Assembly: GCA_028829895.1 (NCBI GenBank)
Contig: CM054179.1
Coordinates: forward strand, 41,306,617 to 41,370,616
Direction: 5' to 3'
Source of the DNA: Sinotaia quadrata
Taxonomy: Eukaryota; Mollusca; Gastropoda; Architaenioglossa; Viviparidae
DNA: 64,000 nt
A program made the position numbers and the translations under genes. This document shows, piece by piece, positions 39,701-51,700 of this stretch. Each line of letters starts with the position of its first letter. Positions within the stretch are counted from its first letter, which is position 1. The notes beneath the pieces are model-generated. The model saw only the letters and a list, made by a program, of their open reading frames with translations, ran no database searches and had not been told where the DNA came from.

Positions 39701-42700
39701 ATACATTAAACATTATTGTTTTAGACATGAGTACCCAGTCTGATATAAAACTGGTCATGAGAACAATCAGCTCAGTATTTACAAGTACCATTAGTACATG
39801 TATGGGTTTTTATTTCTGTCTTATGGGCTTTGGGTGTCTAGGTTGGAACTGTTCACTGAAGTGTTGTATTTTGCTACATTATCGTCAAGAGTTGCAAAGT
39901 TAAGTTTTTCATGTGAAATGATGACAAACCAAACTTATCAGTGACTCAAAAATACTAGTAAATGTGGAATATCAAAGATGAAAAGCAGGATTAAGAATGT
40001 ATTTTGTTTTTAAATATCTTTAACATTTTCTTCTAAATTTTTATTATTTATTTCATTCCTAGGTATATGTTAGCATAGCATAACTTCTTTTTGTTTATTA
40101 TCATAAATTGTAGTGATAGTACAATTATATTATCGTGTTCTCTATTTGACCGTATTATTTAATAATCTGTTTCTCAGTCTATTGCTGAATGAAGGTCATG
40201 AGTCAATTTGATCGGTAGTGTTGCCCTCATAATTGGCATAACAGTTGCTGATATATATAAAACCACTAGTCCATACCTTTTATCAGCTCTTTATAGATGT
40301 GTTAGTTAGTACATTTTTGGTATAATACAGTATTGCAAAGTCACCCCTGAGTATGAGTATATTAAACATTAGCAGATGATGTTTGTTCTTGTCTTGAAAA
40401 GAACCGAGATCTTAAATCTAAATTAAAGTCAGGGCTTTGAAAATGAATATTTTGCACCTTGAAATAAAGTTCTATTTGGATAATGATTGCCAACACAGTC
40501 TGTATCAAACTAATCTTGATCATTGATTGTATTAAACAGCACAGTTTTGTTTTATTCATTAAAATAAAATTGGCTAAACCAGAAATAACCTTAAGTCTTC
40601 TACAGAAAACCTCAAATATATGGAGAATTCTGATGTTGTAAGATAGTGTTTAAATGTCAACATTTTATACAGAGCACTGATAACTCACCCTAATTAGAAT
40701 AATAATTGATCAGGTATTGGTCTTTTAATAGATACATTTCTGTAGCGGTTATTGTTATTTTTATTCCTGCTTAATGTTCTTCAGTTATTATAGAGCCATG
40801 CCATAGCCTTCCATTTGATGTCATTGATATCTGATGTCTTTAGAACTGAGCAGTTTTATGGCTTGTTTCTAATGCACTTAAAATCTTTAATAGCACAAGT
40901 ACAAATAAGGTTTTACTTTGTAATTTGTTTACCTTCATCATGAAAGAATGGCCTTGTACATTATGTTTTGTGTGTGCAGAAGTAGAATTAAACATTTTGC
41001 ATAAATGTACTCCTGTTGTTTGTATTCTATATTTGTATTTGGATTTGGAATTTGTTTAAATCAAAACATTAAACACTGCTGATATAATTGATATTCATGA
41101 TTGACTTTTATTTCTTTTCACTTATCTTTAATTCATACTTCTGTCCAATAATTATAGGTTGTGTGCATAGTTTGAGCACTATTTCTATAAAAGCATTAAA
41201 ATCAGTACACTTTTATAAGAATTGGTATTGTTTTATGGTAATAACTTGTGGCAAGTATATTATTGTTATTATTTTATTCAACCTTTTTCACAACTTATTT
41301 ATGATGGAGATTGTGGGTACTTTTGAAGAGCACTGCTTTTAGTAGTGGGGCGAGTCTCTGGTTTCCAGGTAGTTTATTCAGATAACCTTCCAACTCAGAT
41401 GTTATGTTCCCCAAGACTCCTCTCACTAAGGGTACCACTTTTGCTTTTATGTTCCACAATCTTAGGATTTCTGATCTGAGATCCTGGTATTTTTCTATTT
41501 TTTCTCTTTCTTTTTGAATTTGAAATGGCAAAGAAGAAGTCCGGTTTTGAAAGGTGGCCATTAACTTGATGGTGAGTTAGCTAACTGGTTGAGTGAGAAT
41601 GGATTTTGAAGCATTTCATGTACTTTTGCTATTGATATGTTATACTTGTGTTTTAATTAGATGTATTATGTATGTAGACTATTATTCCTACAAATATTTG
41701 AACTAAGCTGCTCATATATTGTATATTAATCACACTTGACATTGTTTTAATATGCTGTATTTATTATGCTGTGTGTGTGAATCAGGCTAATAAACACCAT
41801 TAAGGAAATTGTAAGTTGAGACTGGAATGTAAGGAAGAATGGAGTTATATTGTGATAAACTGGAAACTTAGGTTTGCTCCTTAATTATATTTTGCAGTGA
41901 GCAAGCAGCTATTCCATTTGCCTATTTTCGTGTGTTGTTTGAGTATACTGGTTCACTGCGACTGGGGAGATGTGGAAATGTCTGTCGTAATGTGTGTAAG
42001 TGTAAAGAGGACACACTACACTTTATATGATGTGTGGGGCAAAGTATGTTCACTACATTGAGAAAATTTCTAGTATGGGGAAGTACTAGAAACTACACTT
42101 ACTATTCTGCTTGAACGAACTGGTATTGGAACAGCGACATCAGTGATTGTTGCCGTTCTGTTAGGCTTATTGAGAACTACAATATCTTATATTTGTGCAG
42201 GAATCACTTGATCTGTTCTTATCTCGAAGTCCCACAGTATTTTGACTTCTGTTTCGGTGACTGCTTCTGGTTGGTGCATCCATGGTCTTTGGGGGTGTTT
42301 TTATGCTATAGTTCTCACATAGATTTTTATGTACGAGTTTTGCTACTTCATTGTGTCTTTTGGTGTATTCTGTTCCAGCCAGAACCTGACATCCAGATAG
42401 TATATACTCTGTTGTTTCATGCATGGATTTGCAGAGTCTGCATTTGGAATAATTATTTATTTATTATTTTATTATGACATCAAAAACAACAATTAGACTT
42501 TTACACAAAATTTGTGAGAATGATTAATTTTTCAAATGCAAATAATAAAGGAAACCACACTTAAAGAATGCTTACATTCCTTTTTATTTTATTTATGTCA
42601 ATTCTTTTTCTTCGTAAACTTGATCTAAAGTATGCTTACATAACTTTCTGTTTTATTTCTTTTGATCCCTTTTATTACACACAAACTTAAACATATATTC

Positions 42701-45700
42701 TTGGATAAGTGCAATCTTTATTTTCTTGTTTCTTTGACTGTAATATTTCTATGCCCATTGTTTTCCTTGTTACTTTAGATGTGGCTAAATAGTTTGGTTG
42801 AAGCATTATGTTAATTGAAGTTGATATGATTTTTTTAATGTATTTAGGTGTTGAAATTGTGGACCCCACACAAAAACCACCTTTTGATCGATGGCAGCCA
42901 CCAGTACCTGATCCACGATTCTATAAACATCCTAAACGTAATGAATTGATAAACTTCAATGAGGAGACTGCCTACCTTTATCATCCAAACTGCCGCATTT
43001 TTCGTGGTACTTTTTTCATCTTTCACTGCCTTTCATGTGTTTAAACTTACACTATGTACTTTTTTGTTTGCAAAAGCATTTTTCATCCTGTTTAAACTTA
43101 AACTTAGACACTATGTACTTTTTGTCTGCAAAAGCATTTTTCATCTTTCACTGCTTTTTACCTGTTTTCAACTTAGACATTATGTACTTTTTTGTCTGCA
43201 AAAGCATTTTTCATCTTTCACTGCTTTTTACCTGTTTTCAACTTAGACACTATGTACTTTTTGTCTGCAAAAGCATCAGACCTTAGGAATTGGCTCTTGA
43301 GTGTTACACAATTGCCAATATTCTGACCAAGATATTTTATCTGAAAGGATTTATCATAGCAGTCATTTTTCTATTATGCAACCAGATGAGCAAACTATAA
43401 GAGTGTCTATGGGTTCCCGCACAGTCCAGAGATTTATTTTCCACAACCCAGAGGGCAAGTCCACTCACTAACATGTTTCATGAGTAATATCTCTTTCATA
43501 CCAATTTTGCTTGGTATAGGGAAGATATTTTATCAAGTTGGACTTACTCAAATACCCTCATGGATGGTCTTCCTTTCAAATCCCAAATCATTAGCATTGT
43601 ACATGCTACATATGGATCTAACCAAGTCAGAATTGTTAAGGAGGTTGTTCAGTATTTCATCTATGTTATTTGTAACTTTTGCTACATGCCAGTACCTCAA
43701 ATAACTATCTTCTAACAGGTGAGAAAAAGTGGATGCTATTTAAGTGATCCAATATCTTGATTTTTAACCAATATAATTACCAGTACTAAATAGTTGTAGT
43801 GTGGTCAGTTTTCCCTTTCCAGTGAACAGATAATCCCAGAAGAGTATGCAATCAAACTAGCAAAGGATTCAACAGAATCAATCTCCCCCTTGTCATCATT
43901 TGACTTAGCTAAGGCCTGTATATCAGTCTAGGATTAATTATATATACAAAAGAACCTGCCTGTCACAGGAAATGAGGGACCGAAATTATATTTTATTTCA
44001 TTTTAAAAAAAAACGCTAACAAAACTAATTGAAGTAATCCGAGTTTTGTTATTTTACATATGTAGCATGTAACTTCCAGTAACGGTCACCTAAGATCTCT
44101 TTAGTAGACAGACGTTCGTGACGCAGTGTGTGTTAATTATCATATTGAATATATATATTAGTTTATGAAGAATATGTATATTAAATAAATTGGGACAACT
44201 GCGCAATACCGTCACATGTTGTTGACGAGTGAAATGGCCAGTGCGCATTAGAATTGACCACAGAAAAGCGTGCATCACGATTACCACTATATATCCAAGG
44301 CAAAAATCATGTCACAGGACATAGCTTCTGGAAGTTTTGGAGACCTTCAGTAAAGCTATATAAGAGGCAAAATGAAGACTTTTACTCTCAATGTTGAAAA
44401 CGTCGATTCGTCTGAAGCCAGTCTAACTTCACGTATGAATTATCTCATGTACAGAGATTTCATAAAGGAAAGCTGCAATAATCTCTTTCCATCCGTTTTC
44501 CATCCGTCTGATGCCATATATTGAGTAACGAGGCAAAATTACTCAGTATAACTTTTGGCAAAGTGGAAAGTTCGCTGTCAAAGAAAACCCATGCATGCGA
44601 CGCTGGTTGTATGCAGTTAACGACACGAGGGACCAAATTTGTTCTTCCCCCTGTCTGAGTTCGTTTGGCAGTCTATCCCGCTATTGAGAAGGCTAGCACC
44701 GAGATTTTCTTACAGACAATCCGGATTTCTACACTCAATGTAATGCGACGACACATCCCACTGGACGACTCCACCCGATAATGCTAAACGTCGTTGGCGT
44801 GTCCGTTTACAGCGACGATTATCGAGGCTGACAACAGTCAGCTAAATTTCAGATTTCTCCCCAGTGATAATCTGAAAGTGGTGCCTAGATTCTGCAGAAT
44901 CTTCACCTGTAATGCGACGCCTCAAATTGCGTCGACCTTCACTTTGAAGTGCCGCTTATAAGATGACGTGTGAGCTTACGTCATCTCCTTGGAACTCTGA
45001 CATTAATAGTGAGTAATCATTAGCACGGCTAACGCGCACATACTTAAGTCTAGGACTCTTAAGAAAATGAACACTATTATATCATTTGCAAAATAAGAAC
45101 TCTAATGTTAAAAGTAATGCTTATTTTACATGTCAACTATTGTTAAAGCGGTCCCATTTGCCGCATAAGAATTGTGTAATTAATCTTTATTTTATATTTT
45201 GAATTTCATCATTTTCATCTCCCCTTATTTCCCACAGAGTGTATGACATTGGAAAGTTGAATGAATGATTAATCACTGTGCGAAAGAGTAGTGCCCCTTT
45301 TAAATCGGGAAATAAATAACCTGATTTAAACATCTTTCAACTCTCTTGTTATTCATAGTTTTTGAGAGGGACGAAAGAATTTGTACTATTGTTTTGCACC
45401 GTTCGTCTGTTCGTCCATTTATTCACATTTATGATACACACTCACAACACACACCGCCAATAAAACGTTCCTTGGCATGACACTAATAAACTGGGCCCCA
45501 CCCAAACATCAATGGAGTATGTCATGTGTGTCTATGTAACAACCTGACACGACGTAGTACTGGCACACGTCACGGGCTTTTTTGGAGGTGCACCGGAGCA
45601 GGCCAAAAATAGACTTCACCCCTTGCATCTCTAACTTCAGCTCGGGTCGGCTTGTAACGAGCCATCCCGTTTTGTGACATCTGGTGACCACTGACCGTGA

Positions 45701-48700
45701 TCTGACAAGGTAAATTGTGTTGTTGTAAGAAAGTGTCATCTCTTTCCTGCTTTTCTATCTCATCACCATTATGCATTGTTTATTGCATGTTAGGGCTTTG
45801 CTATTGAGACTTAGGTGAACTGGATTGTGATAAGACTTATTATTGTGTTGAAATAAGTTTTATAATCTTTACGCTATTATCGTTAACGCGTACCGACTCG
45901 TGTTTAGACGTACATAGATCGATATTTTGTACGCTACATTAGCAACTGTTGTTTTGCTAATTTTGCTAACTTGGCAACTTTGCGATTAGGATCTCTTTTA
46001 TTCGTGTTTGTAATAATCCTAATCACGTGGTAGCTGGTGTTCATACGCACACCATTGCACCACTTGTGACCGACAGAGGTCAAAATCCCGCGAATATTCT
46101 AAGTCACTTTATCCATACTCGTGATAACTAGCGATTTTAAAAATGGCCGAGCTAGTAAACATAAAGAAAGAACTCATGGCTATGGGCAGAGAATTCGGGT
46201 ATGAGAAAGCCGAGTTAAAGAAATACGTGGATGAGGAGATAGCTAAATGGTATGTTGCGAAAGAAAATGAGGCGAAAGAGGCGAGAGAGCTAGAGGATAA
46301 GAAAAATGAGCTAGAAGAAAAGAGACAGGTAGCTAAGGATTTAGAGATGCAAACTTTGAGAGAGCTAGAGGAAAAAAGATCGAAAGAGGCTATAGAGCTA
46401 GAAGATAAGAGACAGTTAGCTAGACAGCTAGAGATGAAAGACCTGAGAGAGCTAGAGGAAAAAAGAGCGAAAGAGGCGAGAGATTTTAAAGAGAAAGAAA
46501 TCCAAGATATGAGAGAAATAGAGTTATTAAAGATTCAGTCAGCTAGGGATTTAGAAGATAAAAGGCAGGAAGTAGAAGAGAGAAAGCTTAAGTTAAAAGC
46601 TAGAGCACATCAGGAACAGCTTGAATTAGCTAAGCAAGAGGTAACAGCTAGAGAGAAGTTGTTAGATGGGACTGCTAAGCAACAGGCCGAGTTAAATAAA
46701 CCCCGTACACGGCTAGCTTTCTTTAACCCTGAAGTCGAGACAATTGACGAGTTTTTGACACGCTTTGACAGTTTCATTGCCAACTTTAATTACACTGACA
46801 TTGAAAAGAAACAACAACTGGGTCAAATACTTCAAGGTGAAAGCTCGCGCGCATTTACTGATCTAACGCGCGATCCCGCTATTACTTATGCAGATCTCAA
46901 AACGGGTTTGATGCGTACTTTTCAATGTACAGCAGAAGGCTTTAGGAAGATGTTTAGGAGAGCCATACCCAAAGCAAATGACACCATGCAAGCCTTCGGT
47001 ACCCGGTTACGCCATTATCTTGATAGATGGATTGATTTGACAGACATCCGGAAGACATATGAGGGCCTATTTGATTTGATATTAAGAGATCAATTTCTCC
47101 ATATTGCTCCGCCTGCAATGACGACATATTTGCAGCGAAACCCCCCGGCTAACTTCAGTGATATGTTGAGGTTAGCAGACACGTATAATGATTACCCTGA
47201 TCCGGTAATTACGAGGAGTGCACCACGCCCTCCTCCTACAAATCGGCAGAAGTATACACCGAAACCGAACCGACCAATGACGAAATCGGAAAAACCCGAA
47301 CCGGTACAACGGACATACACTAAGTCACAAGACGTACGACGTCACACGCGTGACTCCCCACCTATGACATGTTACACTTGCAAAGGGAAGGGGCATAGTT
47401 CTCAGAACTGTCCCAGTCCACGTGATGTAAAGGTATGCACTGAAACAGGTGCAACTCTAAGGACCCAACAGGCTACAGTAAACGGAAAAAGAGTCAAAAT
47501 ACTGGTCGATACAGGTGCGTCCATAAGCTGCATAAATGCTAAACTTGTACGCCCTGAACAGTATCTAAGAGGTAGTGTCCGCATTCGATGTGTTATGGGA
47601 CACCTTAGTACATGTCCAAGAGCCACTGTACATGTTACGTCACCCGTATTTTCTGGTACAGTCACCGCCGCAGTAATAAGAGACATGCAGTTCGGATTCA
47701 TACTATCGCCCGAACAGTGTGACGCAAGCACTGATGACATCTATCCTGTTCTCCCCGTAACCACTAGAGCACAACGGGAACGTAGTAAACAAGGACCCCC
47801 GGCTCTAAAGATAGTCGAGAACACATTTCCGCAGTTGACCCCAAGTCAACTCAGTCACCTGCAGCAGGAGGACAAAAGCTTGTCCTCAATGCTAAAGCTG
47901 GCACGGAAAAACACTATTACGTCCAGCAAGTACGCGACAATTACGTATTTCCTGAAGGACGGACTAGCGTTTCGGCGCACCGACTTTAAGGAAAAAGATA
48001 CTAGAAGCACCACGTGTCTATTTACTCCTACACCACTCAGACCGCTGATTCTAAGCTTTGCACACGACTCAATCATGTCTGGACATCAGGGCGCACGTCG
48101 CACTGAGCAGCGAGTTCGCGAAGATTTTTTTTGGCCAGGCCTGAGTAGGGATGTTCGCTCGTACGTTCGTACATGTACGCAGTGTCAACAACATATCGAC
48201 CGAGGGCGTGTCAGTCGAGTTCCCCTCGAGATAGTACCAACAGTAGAGGAACCATTCCTAAAAGTCGCAGTAGACATTATTGGCCCAATCATTCCCGCGG
48301 CCGAAGGAGGATATCGCTATATCCTAACAATCGTGGATTTTGCAACACGATATCCAGAAGCAGTCGCATTAAAGGGCATCACAGCGATCGAAGTCGCAGA
48401 CGCTTTAATAGACGTATTTTCTCGCACGGGCGTTCCCCGAGAAATATTGAGTGACCAGGGCACTCAATTCACCTCAGCAATGATGGCTGAAACAATGCGT
48501 CTACTGGCGTGTAAACAGTTGTTCTCATCACCATATCACGCTCAGTCTAATGGTGCCATTGAACGTTTCAACGGTACGATAAAGAAAATGTTAATTAAAA
48601 TGGCCTCGGAACAACCCGACCAGTGGCCGCGTTTTCTAGCACCATTACTCTTCGCGTATCGCGAACTCCCACAAGAGAGTACGGGCTACTCACCGTTCCA

Positions 48701-51700
48701 ACTACTATACGGCAGGCAACCTCGTGGTCCCCTTAAACTAATTAAGGAAACATGGGTCAAGGGAGACACTGTGACCGATGGTAAAGATGTTCACACGTAC
48801 GTAGCCGAACTACGTCAACGTCTGACCGAGACATGTCACTTAGCACAGGAAAACATTCGCGAAAAACAACCTCGATACAAGCGAAATTTTGACCGTACAG
48901 CTGTGGAACGTAACCTCGAATCAGGTCAGCTCGTGTTACTCTTGCGGCCCACGCATAACAACCGCATGCAAATGCACTGGCGTGGACCCTACCGCGTTAT
49001 TAAGCGTGTGAAGCAGAACGATTATAGCATACAGATAGGAAATAAGCAGAAAACCTACCACATAAATATGCTAAAGCGTTACTATGAACGCAGCGACGAA
49101 CAGATACAAAACGTGAATGTCGCACTGATACAATTGGAAGACTCCAATTTCAGAACAGACATGATGTCCGCCGAAACCCAGCCTAACTCCGCAGTTACAG
49201 TCGATCAAGTCGAGATTGACTCGAACTTAACTGTCGAACAGCGCAACGCAATGTCAAAGTTCCTACACAGACACGCGCGCATATTCACCGACCAACCGGG
49301 CCACTCAGATTTGGTTGAACACCGCATCAAACTTTTAAGTGACAAACCGATACGCTTAAAACAGTACCCACAGAAATATGAGAGCACAAAGTACATAGCA
49401 GAACAGGTGCGTGAAATGCAAAAACAGGGCGTGATTGAACAGTCAATCTCCCCATATTCATCACCGGTCGTCTTAGTTAAAAAGAAAGACGGTACGCTTC
49501 GTTTTTGTGTGGACTACAGACAGTTAAATGAGATAACTGAATTCGATGCGGAACCTATCCCAAATCAGGACGAATTGTTCGCAAAACTAACCAAGGCACA
49601 TTACTTTTCGAAGTTTGACATGTGCAAAGGGTACTGGCAACTGTCAGTTGCTATTGACGACAGACCAAAAACAGCCTTTCCAACCCCGCTAGGCTTATTT
49701 CAGTTTTGCCGACTACCGTTCGGACTAGCGAACGCACCCGCAACATTCGCGCGCTTCATGCGAAAATTACCGTTAGAGAGCGTTGACGCATTGAATTTCT
49801 TTGATGACATACTGGTAGCAACAGGAACATGGGACCAACATTTATCCTCAGTGGGTGGTCTACTTGACATTCTCGAGCGCCATAGATTGACCGTGAAACC
49901 TTCCAAAGTACGCGCGGGCTTTCGGGAGATTGAGTTTCTTGGCCATATCATAAGTGACGGACAAATAGGCCCTAATCTAGACTTAACTGCAGCCATTCGT
50001 GACATGACCTTACCGACTACAAAGAAACAGGTCAGGGCAGTTTTGGGGCTAGTGGGGTACTACCGAAAATTTGTCCCAAACTTCAGTACGCTTCTTAAAC
50101 CACTGACGGACTTAACTGGGAACAAACAACCCACGAAAATACGATGGACGGCAGAGTGTAGCACCGCCCTCGAAAAAGTGAAGGACATCTTGACCAGTAA
50201 ACCCGTCCTACAGTTACCAGACTTTGACAAGAGATTTATTGTCAGGACCGACGCATCAGACGAAGGCCTCGGTGCCATACTTCTCCAAGAGACAGATGAC
50301 GAATACCTACCGGTAGCATACGCGTCTAAGAAACTGTTAGATCGTGAGACACGGTACTCTACGATTGAAAAAGAGTGCTTAGCAATCGTATGGGCACTCA
50401 AGAAATTTAGTGCTTATCTGTACTCTAAACCATTCATCCTGCAGTGCGATCATAAGCCGCTTACATATCTGCGCACTAGCATGTACGATAACGCTAGGCT
50501 AACTAGATGGACACTCCTGCTACAGGAGTATAGCTTCGTTGTCGAACACATCGCGGGCAGAGAAAATTCGGGTGCCGATGCATTATCCCGGCATGCCATA
50601 ACCGCGATATAAACAAGAAAGAGGATAGTCTCTCCACAGATGCGCATATAATTCCTGTGGGGACTATCGTGTGAAATAAATTTTTTTTTTGTTCCTATTT
50701 GATTTCCACTTGAGAGCTCCAATCAATTTTAAGAAGGGGGTTGTCACAGGAAATGAGGGACCGAAATTATATTTTATTTCATTTTAAAAAAAAACGCTAA
50801 CAAAACTAATTGAAGTAATCCGAGTTTTGTTATTTTACATATGTAGCATGTAACTTCCAGTAACGGTCACCTAAGATCTCTTTAGTAGACAGACGTTCGT
50901 GACGCAGTGTGTGTTAATTATCATATTGAATATATATATTAGTTTATGAAGAATATGTATATTAAATAAATTGGGACAACTGCGCAATACCGTCACATGT
51001 TGTTGACGAGTGAAATGGCCAGTGCGCATTAGAATTGACCACAGAAAAGCGTGCATCACGATTACCACTATATATCCAAGGCAAAAATCATGTCACAGGA
51101 CATAGCTTCTGGAAGTTTTGGAGACCTTCAGTAAAGCTATATAAGAGGCAAAATGAAGACTTTTACTCTCAATGTTGAAAACGTCGATTCGTCTGAAGCC
51201 AGTCTAACTTCACGTATGAATTATCTCATGTACAGAGATTTCATAAAGGAAAGCTGCAATAATCTCTTTCCATCCGTTTTCCATCCGTCTGATGCCATAT
51301 ATTGAGTAACGAGGCAAAATTACTCAGTATAACTTTTGGCAAAGTGGAAAGTTCGCTGTCAAAGAAAACCCATGCATGCGACGCTGGTTGTATGCAGTTA
51401 ACGACACGAGGGACCAAATTTGTTCTTCCCCCTGTCTGAGTTCGTTTGGCAGTCTATCCCGCTATTGAGAAGGCTAGCACCGAGATTTTCTTACAGACAA
51501 TCCGGATTTCTACACTCAATGTAATGCGACGACACATCCCACTGGACGACTCCACCCGATAATGCTAAACGTCGTTGGCGTGTCCGTTTACAGCGACGAT
51601 TATCGAGGCTGACAACAGTCAGCTAAATTTCAGATTTCTCCCCAGTGATAATCTGAAAGTGGTGCCTAGATTCTGCAGAATCTTCACCTGTAATGCGACG

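Larger units (their letters stand above)
36705..42847 (+). other. MRPL37 intron between coding exons 1 and 2, 6.1 kb
   Basis: Mostly featureless AT-rich DNA. Its 3' part (41300-42451) holds an antisense LINE remnant split by a family B repeat. I saw no exon in 36705-41300. Confidence 0.7.
43961..45679 (+). repeat. 5' LTR, 1,719 bp
   Basis: It starts TGTCACA and ends TGTGACA, a perfect 7-bp inverted terminus. It contains a TATA-like tatataag at 44357-44364 and AATAAA at 45459-45464 and 45485-45490. The spacing suggests U3 to about 44385 and a long R region. It is CpG-rich compared with the flanking intron. Short antisense frames inside (such as 44090-44287) also occur in the 3' LTR and show no domain. 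Confidence 0.95.

Noticed and set aside
42193..42477. 94-codon + strand frame
   Set aside because: It lies opposite the LINE coding fragment and is a shadow of it.
44090..44287. Antisense 65-codon frame in the LTR, repeated identically at 50871-51068
   Set aside because: It exists twice only because the LTR is duplicated. It has no domain and is antisense to the element.
50613..50741. Possible env gene downstream of pol
   Set aside because: Only 129 bp lie between the stop and the 3' LTR, with no room for an envelope frame.
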